30,069 nucleotides of DNA from Firmicutes bacterium UBA3932 (GTDB lineage Bacteria > Bacillota > Clostridia > Peptostreptococcales > Anaerovoracaceae). Shown here one piece after another: positions 1-7,568 of the stretch. The notes beneath the pieces are model-generated. The model was not told the DNA's origin. It did not search any database and worked only from the letters and a program-made list of their open reading frames with translations. The translations under genes were made by a program, and so were the position numbers. How positions within the stretch are numbered: the stretch's first letter is position 1; the number at the start of each line of letters is the position of its first letter. Location of the stretch: the NCBI GenBank assembly GCA_002385825.1, contig DGEG01000001.1:1-30069 (forward strand), given 5' to 3'.

Positions 1-30
1 TCCGTCGATATGGTTTATAATGACGAGTAA
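1..30 (+). CDS. possible C-terminal tail of an upstream CDS (partial)
   Basis: Frame 1 reads nine codons (S V D M V Y N D E) and then a TAA stop at 28-30. This may be the end of a gene that begins before the window, 44 bases ahead of nrdR. Nine residues are too few to assign a family, and an open frame this short could be chance. Confidence 0.3.
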   Translation, partial: SVDMVYNDE

Positions 31-74
31 ATAATGAGGTTGCTCCACATTAGTAACTACGAGAGAGGTTGCCC

Positions 75-545
75 ATGAAGTGCCCATTTTGCGAAGCGAA
101 AGAAACGAGAGTTATCGATTCCAGGCCTACTGAAGAAGGACAAGCTATCCGTCGACGCCGTGAGTGCGATAATTGTAAAAAGCGTTTCACTACCTACGAA
201 AAGGTAGAGGAAATGCCTTTTATGGTGATAAAGAAAGACGGAAGCAGGGAAGCCTTTGATCGTAACAAGGTCTTAAACGGCATTCTGAAAGCCTGCGAAA
301 AGCGGCCGGTTTCCATTTCTCAAATAGAAAAGATCGTTGATGAAATAGAGCGCGGTCTGAACAATATGATGGAAAAGGAAATCGAAAGCAAGGTGATCGG
401 CGAAGTAATCATGGAACACCTGCGGGAATTGGACGAAGTGGCCTACGTGCGATTTGCCTCCGTTTATCGTCAGTTTACCGACGTGAATACCTTTATTGCT
501 GAGATAGAAAAACTTCTGACAAACGGAAAGGAAAAAGACAAATGA
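75..545 (+). CDS. nrdR: transcriptional repressor NrdR
   Basis: NrdR is the zinc-ribbon/ATP-cone repressor that senses dATP/ATP and controls ribonucleotide reductase genes. The 156-residue protein begins MKCPFC, and Cys3, Cys6, Cys31 and Cys34 form the zinc ribbon. The arginine-rich segment RRRREC follows at about 26-31. An ATP-cone domain from about residue 46 to 136 begins with [15 protein letters not shown]. The length matches the family (about 150). The ATG at 75 is chosen because the Shine-Dalgarno GAGAGAGG (61-68) lies six bases upstream. An in-frame TTG at 69 would abut the SD directly and would add two residues that NrdR does not have. The stop overlaps the cmk start by four bases (ATGA), so the two are probably translationally coupled. 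No ribonucleotide reductase gene is in the window. Confidence 0.96.
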   Translation: MKCPFCEAKETRVIDSRPTEEGQAIRRRRECDNCKKRFTTYEKVEEMPFMVIKKDGSREAFDRNKVLNGILKACEKRPVSISQIEKIVDEIERGLNNMMEKEIESKVIGEVIMEHLRELDEVAYVRFASVYRQFTDVNTFIAEIEKLLTNGKEKDK

Positions 546-1192
546 CGCAGGCATATCAGATAGCCATTGACGGGCCTTCCGGGGCGGGCAAGAGTTCCGT
601 AGCGAAGAAGCTTGCCGCCAAGCTGAACATCGACTATATAGATACGGGTGCCATGTACCGGGCGGTAGCTTACAAGATGCTGCGGGAAGGCATAGGCATT
701 GAAGACAGGGAAGCGCTTAAGGCCATGTTGGAGAACATCCACATCGACTTCAGCCGGGGAGAGACTATTCTGGACGACGAAGTTATAAGCGAGAAAATAC
801 GCACGCCTGAGATTTCCAAACTGGCGTCGGATGCCTCGGCACTGCCGGAGGTTCGCGAGAAACTCGTTTCTTTGCAGCGAGCCATGGGAGAATCGAAAAG
901 CGTTGTCATGGACGGCAGGGACATCGGGACTGTCGTTTTTCCCAAGGCGAAATATAAATTCTTTCTCACCGCAACGGTTAAGGAGAGGGCAAAAAGAAGA
1001 TGGCTGGAACTCAGGGAAAAGGGGCTTGATGTGGAGCTGGATGATGTAGAAGCGGATATCATTCAAAGGGATCATAACGACAGCACCAGGGCATTGAACC
1101 CATTAAGAAAGGCAGAGGATGCCATCGAGATCGACACTACTGCCATGAACCTGGAGCAGGTGACGCAACATATTCTCAGTTACATCGAATAG
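542..1192 (+). CDS. cmk: (d)CMP kinase
   Basis: Cytidylate kinase phosphorylates CMP and dCMP with ATP in the cytoplasm, feeding CTP/dCTP synthesis. The 216-residue protein has the usual family length. The P-loop GPSGAGKSS is at about residues 10-18. The motif DTGAMYRA follows at about 37-44, [12 protein letters not shown] lies in mid-protein, and the Arg/Asp-rich lid RDHNDSTR comes before the C-terminal segment. The start codon overlaps the nrdR stop as ATGA. A rho-independent terminator follows directly, so nrdR-cmk appears to be the end of an operon. Pairing cmk with nrdR makes metabolic sense, since both concern deoxynucleotide supply, but this is inference. Confidence 0.96.
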   Translation: MTQAYQIAIDGPSGAGKSSVAKKLAAKLNIDYIDTGAMYRAVAYKMLREGIGIEDREALKAMLENIHIDFSRGETILDDEVISEKIRTPEISKLASDASALPEVREKLVSLQRAMGESKSVVMDGRDIGTVVFPKAKYKFFLTATVKERAKRRWLELREKGLDVELDDVEADIIQRDHNDSTRALNPLRKAEDAIEIDTTAMNLEQVTQHILSYIE

Positions 1193-1193
1193 T

Positions 1194-1227
1194 GGTTATA
1201 TAAGTTCTTTATATAACCTTTTTTATT
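1194..1227 (+). terminator. rho-independent terminator after cmk
   Basis: GGTTATATAA (1194-1203) pairs perfectly with TTATATAACC (1209-1218) around the loop GTTCT, followed by a run of six T and further T-rich sequence. It starts two bases after the cmk stop. The stem is AT-rich but its shape is canonical. Confidence 0.8.
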
Positions 1228-1296
1228 TTCTTTACATACTGATTCGTATACGATTCTTGCCCCTGCATATTTCTGCACATTTCCGGTTCTTGCACG

Positions 1297-2535
1297 TTAA
1301 AGGGTATGGATCAATAACCCGCTGCCCAGCTTGGGTTCAAACCAGGTGGATTTGGGCGGCATAATTTCGTTCCGGTCGGCAACCGCAAGCAGATCTTCCA
1401 TGGTGACGGGATGGAGTGCGAAGGCCACGGCCATATCCGCGTCGACCCTGCGGGAAAGCTCTTCCAGTCCGCGAATACCGCCGACAAAGTCAATGCGTTC
1501 GTCCGTTCTCGGATCCTCGATGCCCAGCAAGGGAGCGAGAACATGATCCTGCAAAATCGATACGTCTAATCCCTTAATGATATGATCCGAGAGAATGCTT
1601 TCTTTGGCGGACAGGCGATACCATGTTTTGTCCAAATACATGGAGAAGACATGCTTTTTGTCGGGGCGAAAAGGACGATTTCCTATTTCCTCGATATGAA
1701 AAAGAGGTGTAAGCTTTGCGATAAATTCCTCTTTTGTCATACCGTTAAGATCCTTTACAACCCGGTTGTAATCGTAGATATGAAGATCTGAATCCGGGAA
1801 GATGACTGCCATGAAAAAATTGAATTCTTCAGAACCGTTATAATCAGGATTCTGTTCCCGGCGCTTAAGTCCCACTTTCACCGCGGAGGCGGAGCGATGA
1901 TGACCGTCGGCTATATAAAGAGCGGGAATGCGCGTAAAGCTTTCCGTAATAAATTCTATTGTGTCAGAATCATCGATTAGCCAGAGCTTATGGCCGACTG
2001 AATCGGCCGTCGTAAAATTATAGACCGGAGCATTGTTTTGCATCCAATCTTCGATGAGGGCAATAATTTCGCTATGGGAGCGATAGGTTAGAAAAATGGG
2101 TTCCGTGTTGGCATTGCATGCATCGAAGTGGTTGATCCTGTCTAATTCTTTTTCCACACGAGTAAGCTCGTGTTTTTTTATATCTCCGTTTATGTATTCG
2201 TCTATGGAGGCGCAGGCCGCAATTCCCGTTTGCACTCTTCCGTCCATGGTAAGTTGGTATATATAGAAACAGGGTCTATCGTCCCGAATCAGAATTCCCT
2301 GTGAAATGAAATCCTCCAGCTTCAATCTGGCTTGCTTATAGACTTCCGGGTGGTAAGGATCTTCTATGTGAGGCAGATCTATCTCAGAGCGGCAAACATG
2401 AAGAAAGCTGATGTGATTGCCCGCAGCAAGCTTTAAAGCCTCCTTGCGGTCTATCACATCATAGGGCGGGGAAATCACTTTTTCAACATACTCTTCTTTA
2501 GGGCGCAAAGCAGCAAAAGGTCGAATTGTAGCCAT
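1297..2535 (-). CDS. DUF1015 family protein
   Basis: The 412-residue protein begins MATIRPFAALRP, followed by ISPPYDVID; both segments are hallmarks of the DUF1015 family. The later segment YIADGHHRSASA also fits. The family has no established biochemical function. In other Clostridia it often lies beside serine biosynthesis genes, but here it stands alone. The histidine-rich GHHR segment suggests a metal or nucleotide site (inference). The start is supported by AAAGGA seven bases upstream and by an extended -10 promoter about 50 bases upstream. No close neighbour on the same strand shares an operon with it. Confidence 0.88.
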   Translation of the reverse strand: MATIRPFAALRPKEEYVEKVISPPYDVIDRKEALKLAAGNHISFLHVCRSEIDLPHIEDPYHPEVYKQARLKLEDFISQGILIRDDRPCFYIYQLTMDGRVQTGIAACASIDEYINGDIKKHELTRVEKELDRINHFDACNANTEPIFLTYRSHSEIIALIEDWMQNNAPVYNFTTADSVGHKLWLIDDSDTIEFITESFTRIPALYIADGHHRSASAVKVGLKRREQNPDYNGSEEFNFFMAVIFPDSDLHIYDYNRVVKDLNGMTKEEFIAKLTPLFHIEEIGNRPFRPDKKHVFSMYLDKTWYRLSAKESILSDHIIKGLDVSILQDHVLAPLLGIEDPRTDERIDFVGGIRGLEELSRRVDADMAVAFALHPVTMEDLLAVADRNEIMPPKSTWFEPKLGSGLLIHTL

Positions 2536-2582
2536 AATCAGGTCCTTTCTTCGTTACAGTCTTTAAGCATTTCACGGATTTG

Positions 2583-2613
2583 ATTATAGCATAAAAGATC
2601 TTCAATATGGCAA
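2583..2613 (-). promoter_or_regulatory. SigA-type promoter for the DUF1015 gene
   Basis: On the minus strand a TATAAT -10 (2583-2588) is preceded by TGC (extended -10). A TTGCCA -35 (2608-2613) lies 19 bases further upstream. The spacing is long, but the extended -10 compensates. It lies about 50 bases ahead of the start codon. Confidence 0.6.
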
Positions 2614-2653
2614 CCATATTAATTGAAAGAAAGTTTATAAGAAAGTTGCATCC

Positions 2654-2870
2654 GGTGTCTGACACTTTTTACAACTCGAAGTTTTGATAAATACACTCCA
2701 TGTTTAGCGCAAATATATTTTTTGGAGCGTAGGGTTACTCTCCTGCTCGATGGCTACGCGCTGCGTGCCGTACGATCTAGACGGCCCGTCCTGCCTGGTT
2801 GGCACTTGCTTGTACTCGCTGGAGCGCAACCCTACGCTCCAAAAAAGTTTGATAAAAAGTGTCAGACACC
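2654..2870. mobile_element. nested inverted-repeat, MITE-like element
   Basis: The 217-bp element is bounded by perfect 18-bp inverted repeats, GGTGTCTGACACTTTTTA (2654-2671) and its complement (2853-2870). The outer part of each arm, GTGTCTGACAC, is itself a palindrome. Inside lies a second perfect 19-bp inverted pair, TTTTTTGGAGCGTAGGGTT (2718-2736) and its complement (2828-2846). The core (about 2737-2827) is more GC-rich than the surroundings and shows no convincing gene; an 87-codon frame running through the element ignores these boundaries. A related arm occurs at 29403 in this window. Repeats of this type resemble REP/MITE families moved by IS200-like (RAYT) transposases, but no transposase is present, so that link is inference. 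Confidence 0.7.
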
Positions 2871-2918
2871 TAATGCAATATCGGGTTTAACTACAAGATT
2901 TGAAGTCAGCCTTGATTC

Positions 2919-3243
2919 TTGTCTATTTTCGAAGAGGAAAATAACCAGAATTTCCTCTTTGACTTTATTTATTGTCTACATTTGAAATTAAGAATAGACA
3001 AGATTTGACCATCAACCTCGATTGGTGTCTACATCAGAGCTTCAAAATAGACAAGATTCACCCGGTTGCATTGGTAAGTGTCTACATCGGAGGTTGATAA
3101 TAGACAAAAATCAATTCAAAACAATCATTTTTGGCTATTTCGAGAACGAAAAGTAGACAAGATTCGGGTGTCAGCATTGTTTGCTGTCTATTTTACAGGG
3201 TGAAAATAGACATGACTCGGGTACCGGCTAAAATTCTTGTCTA
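2919..3243. repeat. 53-bp periodic hairpin repeat array, copy 1
   Basis: TTGTCTA-like motifs start at 2919, 2972, 3025, 3078, 3131, 3184 and 3237, exactly 53 bp apart each time. In the complete units the opposite half-site, AATAGACAAGATT or a close variant, starts at 2993, 3046, 3099, 3152 and 3205, again every 53 bp. Each unit therefore holds an inverted pair TTGTCTA/TAGACAA with a 14-base loop, often containing CATYGGAGG, plus a variable spacer of about 20 bases. The first unit is decayed in its second half. The last, partial unit merges with the ribosome binding site of the PBP-like gene at 3265. The period is not a multiple of three and no reading frame is maintained. Confidence 0.9.
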
Positions 3244-3264
3244 TTAACCGGAATCGGAGGGAGA

Positions 3265-4800
3265 ATGAGAAGGCGCATATATTGTTTGGTTTTATTGTTT
3301 GTCCTGCTGTTGGGAGCTCTGGCGGCACGTTTGGCTGTGATTCAGTTTCTGGAAGGGTCAAAATACAGATTTCTGGCCGAGAGTCAGAGTCGAGCAGCCC
3401 TTTCAGGAATCTCTACCAGGGGGACTATTTATGATCGCAACAACCGTCCATTGACGGATGTTACCGAGAGCTTTTTCTTTTTGATCGAAGAAAGAAAGTT
3501 GGACGAAGACGCGGAAAATCTGCTCCGCATGATGGAAGCCAGATTTATCGGCAGTGACGAAAAGTATAGAATATACAGCATACCGGTTGCGGATAGAGAA
3601 GGGTTCAAAAAGTTATGCAGGGATTATGGCGCCCTGGCCATAAAATCGCGGCAGCGGTACAGTGAAAACCAACCTGCCGCTCACATAATCGGTTATGTGA
3701 ACGGGGCGGATGAGCCGGGCGTTTGTGGTATAGAAAAGGACTTTGATTCGGTGCTTTCTGCAGGGCAAAGAACGATTACAGTGAAAAACGACGGCCAGGG
3801 ATATATTATACCGGGGACAGGCATTCGCGTCGAAGGTGCGGGAAGAGAGTGGGGTGTGTTAACAACTCTCGATCTTGATATCCAGAACATGGCAGAAAAG
3901 GCACTTGCGGACCGGGGTCAAAGCGGCGCCGTGGTCATTGTTCATATTCCTTCCGGAGAGATTCTGGCATCGGCAAGCACGCCCGGTTACAATCCCTATC
4001 GCATCGATGAATATATAAACGGCGACGGAAGTGAGCTTTTGAACAAGGCCACAAGCTGTATGTACCCGCCGGAATCACTCTTTCAAGTGGTCGTCGCGGC
4101 TGCGGCACTGGAAAACAAAGTGATTTCAACAGAAACGAGTTTTGCGTGCAACGGTTCTTTGGAGATGGCGGGTCTTCGACTAAAATGCCCATTGGGGTGG
4201 CACGGGGAAATTCAATTTTGTGACGCAATGGCAATGCCCTGCCATACGGTATGGGCACTGGTGTTCGACAAGACAGGGGTTAGAACCATTTTGGAAACGG
4301 CGGAGGTTTTCGGTTTTGCTGAGGAAGCGGTGGATCTGTTGTCGGGGCAGGCTAAAGGCAATCTCCCGCAGCCGGAAGAAGTCCTCGGAGCAGGAATTGT
4401 GAGTCTTTCTTCAGGCAGGGGGCACATATCGATCACTCCCATGCAGGCAGCCCGGATGACCAGAATCATCGCATCGGAAGGATGGGATTCTCCTCTTTCG
4501 GTGATTCGTGGGACTTTGGAAGGAGTCAAAGGAGCCGCGTTGCTTCCGAAGCCCCAAGGCAGGCAAGTTATTTCCGGCGAGACGGCAAGGGCCATTGGGA
4601 AAATGATGAGAAAGGCGGCGGAAACAACAGGAGATGATTCGCTTGCCGTTGCAGGAATAGGTTCGGGCAAATGGTTTACCGGCTACGTGCCGGCAGACGA
4701 TCCCCTGTATGGAATAACCGTATTGCTGGAGGAAGCCAGTGCAGGCGAAAAGACGGCTGCATCGCTGTTCTATGAAATGGCAAGCAACCTCTACAGGTGA
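3265..4800 (+). CDS. class B penicillin-binding-protein-like protein, active-site motifs lost
   Basis: The 511-residue protein has class B PBP (FtsI/SpoVD type) architecture. One N-terminal membrane segment lies at about residues 5-25. The PBP-dimer signature STRGTIYDRNNRPLT is at about 51-65, and a transpeptidase-like fold follows from about 190. All three catalytic motifs are altered. The SxxK site reads SLFQ (Ser271, Gln274) in the context PPESLFQ where family members have PGSTFK. The SxN site reads PCH (325-327) instead of SCN. The KTG site is replaced by GIGSGKW (464-470). The frame is intact and the RBS (GGAGGGAG, ending two bases before ATG) is good, so this looks like a maintained pseudo-enzyme and not a decayed gene. 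A structural or scaffolding role in peptidoglycan assembly, perhaps in sporulation given the convergent sigK, is inference. Its stop overlaps the sigK 3' end by ten bases. Confidence 0.85.
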   Translation: MRRRIYCLVLLFVLLLGALAARLAVIQFLEGSKYRFLAESQSRAALSGISTRGTIYDRNNRPLTDVTESFFFLIEERKLDEDAENLLRMMEARFIGSDEKYRIYSIPVADREGFKKLCRDYGALAIKSRQRYSENQPAAHIIGYVNGADEPGVCGIEKDFDSVLSAGQRTITVKNDGQGYIIPGTGIRVEGAGREWGVLTTLDLDIQNMAEKALADRGQSGAVVIVHIPSGEILASASTPGYNPYRIDEYINGDGSELLNKATSCMYPPESLFQVVVAAAALENKVISTETSFACNGSLEMAGLRLKCPLGWHGEIQFCDAMAMPCHTVWALVFDKTGVRTILETAEVFGFAEEAVDLLSGQAKGNLPQPEEVLGAGIVSLSSGRGHISITPMQAARMTRIIASEGWDSPLSVIRGTLEGVKGAALLPKPQGRQVISGETARAIGKMMRKAAETTGDDSLAVAGIGSGKWFTGYVPADDPLYGITVLLEEASAGEKTAASLFYEMASNLYR

Positions 4801-5510
4801 GGCTCTTCGTTGCAGTTGGGAAAGGCTTCTTTAAGCTTAGTGACAGCTTTCTTCTCGATACGGGAAACGTAGGAACGACTGATGCCAAGCTGCTTCGCAA
4901 CTTCACGCTGGGTGCGGCAGGGGCCTCCGTCCAGGCCGAAGCGCTTTATGATCACCGTCTGCTCGCGTTCGCAGAGCAGTTCCCGGATGGCTTTATAGAG
5001 TTTTTGAATTTTAATTTTCGTATCAAGCCCTTCGATAATATCGTCCACATCGGTGCCCAATATGTCATTGAAGCTGATCTCATTGCCGTCCTTATCCGTG
5101 CCTATGGGATCGTTGAGAGATATTTCAACTTTGCATTTTTTCGACATGCGAAGATGCATCAAAATCTCATTTTCGATGCACTTGGCAGCGTAAGTGGCCA
5201 GGCGGACATCTTTCTTGCGATTATATGTATTCACTGCCTTGATTAAACCGATGGTGCCGATTGAAATCAGATCGTCGGAAGAACAGCCGGCGGCATTGTA
5301 TTTCTTTGCAATATGCGCTACCAGACGTAGATTGTGCTCCACCAGGGTATCCCTGGCTTTCATATCGCCTTTCTCATAGAGAGCAAGGTAATGAGCCTCT
5401 TCCTCTTCGCTGAGAGGCTGGGGGAAAGAATTTCCCATGGACACATAGGAAGTTAAAAGCACCAGAGGATTTGAGAGCAGAAGAGAAGTGAGAACCAGAG
5501 ACAAGCTCAT
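4791..5510 (-). CDS. sigK: RNA polymerase sporulation sigma factor SigK precursor
   Basis: SigK directs late mother-cell transcription during endospore formation. The 239-residue protein begins with a hydrophobic pro-sequence (about residues 1-24, LVLTSLLLSNPLVLLTSYVS) followed by NSFPQPLSEEEE. This is the layout of pro-SigK, which is cleaved by the membrane protease SpoIVFB. Region 2 contains HNLRLVAHIAKKY, DLISIGTIGLIKAV and ATYAAKCIENEILMHLR; region 4 contains TQREVAKQLGISRSYVSRIEKKA. The gene is uninterrupted, so there is no skin-type element. Spacing from AAAGGAG to the ATG is long, about twelve bases. An upstream SigK/SigE-type promoter suggests mother-cell control with autoregulation. 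The 3' end overlaps the convergent PBP-like gene by ten bases. Confidence 0.95.
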   Translation of the reverse strand: MSLSLVLTSLLLSNPLVLLTSYVSMGNSFPQPLSEEEEAHYLALYEKGDMKARDTLVEHNLRLVAHIAKKYNAAGCSSDDLISIGTIGLIKAVNTYNRKKDVRLATYAAKCIENEILMHLRMSKKCKVEISLNDPIGTDKDGNEISFNDILGTDVDDIIEGLDTKIKIQKLYKAIRELLCEREQTVIIKRFGLDGGPCRTQREVAKQLGISRSYVSRIEKKAVTKLKEAFPNCNEEPHL

Positions 5511-5559
5511 TTTAATAAATAGCTCCTTTCCGCCGCGGTCAGGGGTTTTTCAGTGTTAG

Positions 5560-5587
5560 TAGTATATGCGGCTCTTAAAGCCCTCGT
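5560..5587 (-). promoter_or_regulatory. SigK/SigE-type promoter ahead of sigK
   Basis: The minus strand carries CATATACTA (5560-5568), an exact match to the SigK -10 pattern CATAnnnTA. The -35 dinucleotide AC (5586-5587) lies exactly 17 bases upstream, as in the SigK consensus. It is about 50 bases ahead of the sigK start codon. SigE and SigK -10 elements overlap, so either could use it. Confidence 0.65.
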
Positions 5588-5781
5588 GTCTGTCCCGTCA
5601 AAATAAGGACTTGCAAGGCTTGGAGCAGATTATTAATTTAATTTTGTTTTTTAAGGAAATAATATATTTTTGCTCGCTGTTATGTTAAAATAGGAGTCAG
5701 TACTGCACTCACGATGCGTACAGGGGCTTTTGTGGCTTCAGGGTTCTGACAGGGCGGGAGACTGTCTTGGAGGAACACAGA

Positions 5782-6486
5782 ATGAACAACAAAATAAAGA
5801 AGAGCAATATCACCATCAAAGAACTTCCAGCGGATGAAAGGCCGAGAGAAAAGCTATTGCGATACGGCTGTCAGTTCCTGTCCAACGGTGAATTGTTGGC
5901 TATTCTTATAGGTACGGGAACCCGAGACAGGTCGGCGCTCTCCGTGGCGGAGCGAATTCTTGCCATGGAAAAGACAGGGATTTCGCATTTAACCGATTGT
6001 ACTCCGGAAGAATTGTGTCGCATCGAGGGAATGGGCATTGCAAAATCATGTAAAGTTGTTGCTGCCATCGAGCTGGGGAAACGAATTGCCCAGAGCCCGC
6101 GGGAAAAGAGATATACCGTCGGGACTCCCGAAGAGGTGGCGGCATTATACATGGAGGAAATGCGCTACTTGAAAAAGGAGTACTTCAAGGTTTTGTTCCT
6201 GAATACGAAAAACGAAATACTTTCTGTGGAGAACACCTCCATCGGGAACCTGAACAGCTCTATAGTGCATCCGAGAGAAGTCTTTCGAAGCGCGGTGAAA
6301 AAAGGAGCCGCAGCCATTATAGTCATACATAATCATCCCAGCGGCAATCCGATGCCTAGCCAGAACGATTTGGACATAACCAGAAGGCTGTGTGAGGCGG
6401 GTCAGCTGTTGGGCATACCGGTCCTCGATCATCTGATCATCGGAGACGGTGTTTTCATCAGCCTGAAAGAAAAGATGCTGATGTAA
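5782..6486 (+). CDS. radC: RadC family JAB-domain protein
   Basis: The 234-residue protein has an N-terminal helix-hairpin-helix-like region (segments LPADERPREKLLRYG and CRIEGMGIAKSCKVVAAIELGKRI) and a C-terminal JAB/MPN metalloprotease-like domain. The metal motif is HNHPSGNPMPSQNDLD, with the HxH...D pattern intact. RadC was once linked to DNA repair, but its true activity is not established. It lies just upstream of mreB in many Firmicutes, as here. The ATG at 5782 is chosen because the SD GGAGG (5769-5773) sits eight bases upstream. A longer frame opening at TTG 5767 would start on top of that SD. Confidence 0.93.
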   Translation: MNNKIKKSNITIKELPADERPREKLLRYGCQFLSNGELLAILIGTGTRDRSALSVAERILAMEKTGISHLTDCTPEELCRIEGMGIAKSCKVVAAIELGKRIAQSPREKRYTVGTPEEVAALYMEEMRYLKKEYFKVLFLNTKNEILSVENTSIGNLNSSIVHPREVFRSAVKKGAAAIIVIHNHPSGNPMPSQNDLDITRRLCEAGQLLGIPVLDHLIIGDGVFISLKEKMLM

Positions 6487-6519
6487 TTAAATTTTGCAAG
6501 ATGAAAGGAGCTCACACGC

Positions 6520-7560
6520 ATGTGTTTAAGCCTTTTTGTCCAGGACATCGGAATTGATCTTGGAACAGCCAATACACTTATCTATACAAAGGCAAAAGGG
6601 ATTGTTCTAAACGAACCCTCCGTAATCGCGGTGGATGAAAGCACAAAGAAAATATTGGCAGTCGGAAAGGCCGCAAAGAGCATGATAGGACGTGCGCCGG
6701 AACATATCCGCGTCGTTCGCCCGCTGCAGGACGGTGTGATATCCGACTTTATGATGACCCAGGCTATGCTAAAGGAATTCCTCAGAAAAGTACTGCCGGA
6801 AAGGGGAATTTTCACAAGGGCAAGGATCGTAGTGGGCGTGCCTTCAGGCGTAACTGGAGTGGAAAAACGCGCAGTTGAAGAAGTAGTACGCCAGATGGGG
6901 GCCAAAGAAGTATACATTCTGGATGAGCCTATGGCGGCGGCTATCGGGGTGGGTATTCCGGTGGACGCGCCCAACGGCCATATGATCGCCGATATCGGCG
7001 GAGGCACTTCGGATATTGCCATAATAGCTCTGGGAGGCATCGTCAACAGCGTGTCTTTGCGGGTCGCCAGTGATGAAATGGACGAGGCGATTATCGCATA
7101 TATGAGGAAAAACTATAATCTGCACATCGGAGAGAAGACGGCAGAAGATCTGAAAATCAAAATCGGCTGCATTTATCCTGATGCGGATAGAACAGATACA
7201 AGAATGATTATGGAAGCAAAGGGCAGAGACGTTATTACCGGCTTGCCCAAATCCGTTTCCATTTCTTCCATGGATATGATAAAAGCCTTGGAAGAGACTA
7301 TTACCATCATCGTCGAGGGCATTAAAAACACTTTGGAAAATGCTCCGCCGGAACTGGCAGCAGATATCGTTGCCAACGGCATCGTCTTGACAGGAGGAGG
7401 AGCACTGATTAAAGGTTTGGACAAGTTAATCGAGCAGCAGACCGGAATTAATGTCACCGTCGCGGATAATGCTCTTGAAGCGGTTGCGGAAGGCACGGGA
7501 AAAAGCCTTAGGAAGATCCAAAATATAAAACGTTACACAACGAGGGATAAGAGGTTTTAG
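6520..7560 (+). CDS. mreB: rod shape-determining protein MreB
   Basis: MreB is the bacterial actin that organises lateral wall synthesis at the inner face of the membrane. The 346-residue protein has the standard family length. The phosphate-1 motif is DIGIDLGTANTLIY (residues 9-22), phosphate-2 is ADIGGGTSDIAII (157-169), and the adenosine motif is NGIVLTGGGALIKGL. The N-terminal MCLSLFVQ is a short hydrophobic stretch as in Gram-positive MreB proteins. The RBS AAAGGAG stands about ten bases upstream. The gene starts 33 bases after radC and leads the cluster mreB-mreC-mreD-mrdA-minD on the same strand. Confidence 0.98.
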   Translation: MCLSLFVQDIGIDLGTANTLIYTKAKGIVLNEPSVIAVDESTKKILAVGKAAKSMIGRAPEHIRVVRPLQDGVISDFMMTQAMLKEFLRKVLPERGIFTRARIVVGVPSGVTGVEKRAVEEVVRQMGAKEVYILDEPMAAAIGVGIPVDAPNGHMIADIGGGTSDIAIIALGGIVNSVSLRVASDEMDEAIIAYMRKNYNLHIGEKTAEDLKIKIGCIYPDADRTDTRMIMEAKGRDVITGLPKSVSISSMDMIKALEETITIIVEGIKNTLENAPPELAADIVANGIVLTGGGALIKGLDKLIEQQTGINVTVADNALEAVAEGTGKSLRKIQNIKRYTTRDKRF

Positions 7561-7568
7561 AGGCGGTT

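Noticed and set aside
1..74. NrdR box or regulated nrd promoter upstream of nrdR
   Set aside because: No tandem 16-bp NrdR boxes could be recognised and no nrd genes are present.
2722..2985. 87-codon open frame in the repeat region
   Set aside because: It runs from inside the inverted-repeat element into the array, has no RBS or recognisable domain, and its frame ignores the element boundaries.
2889..3243. CRISPR array
   Set aside because: The period of 53 and the palindromic repeats suggested one, but repeats are degenerate, spacers correspond between the two loci, and no cas gene is present.
4212..4670. 152-codon minus-strand frame inside the PBP-like gene
   Set aside because: It is an antisense shadow of a well supported gene, with low-complexity residues and no RBS.
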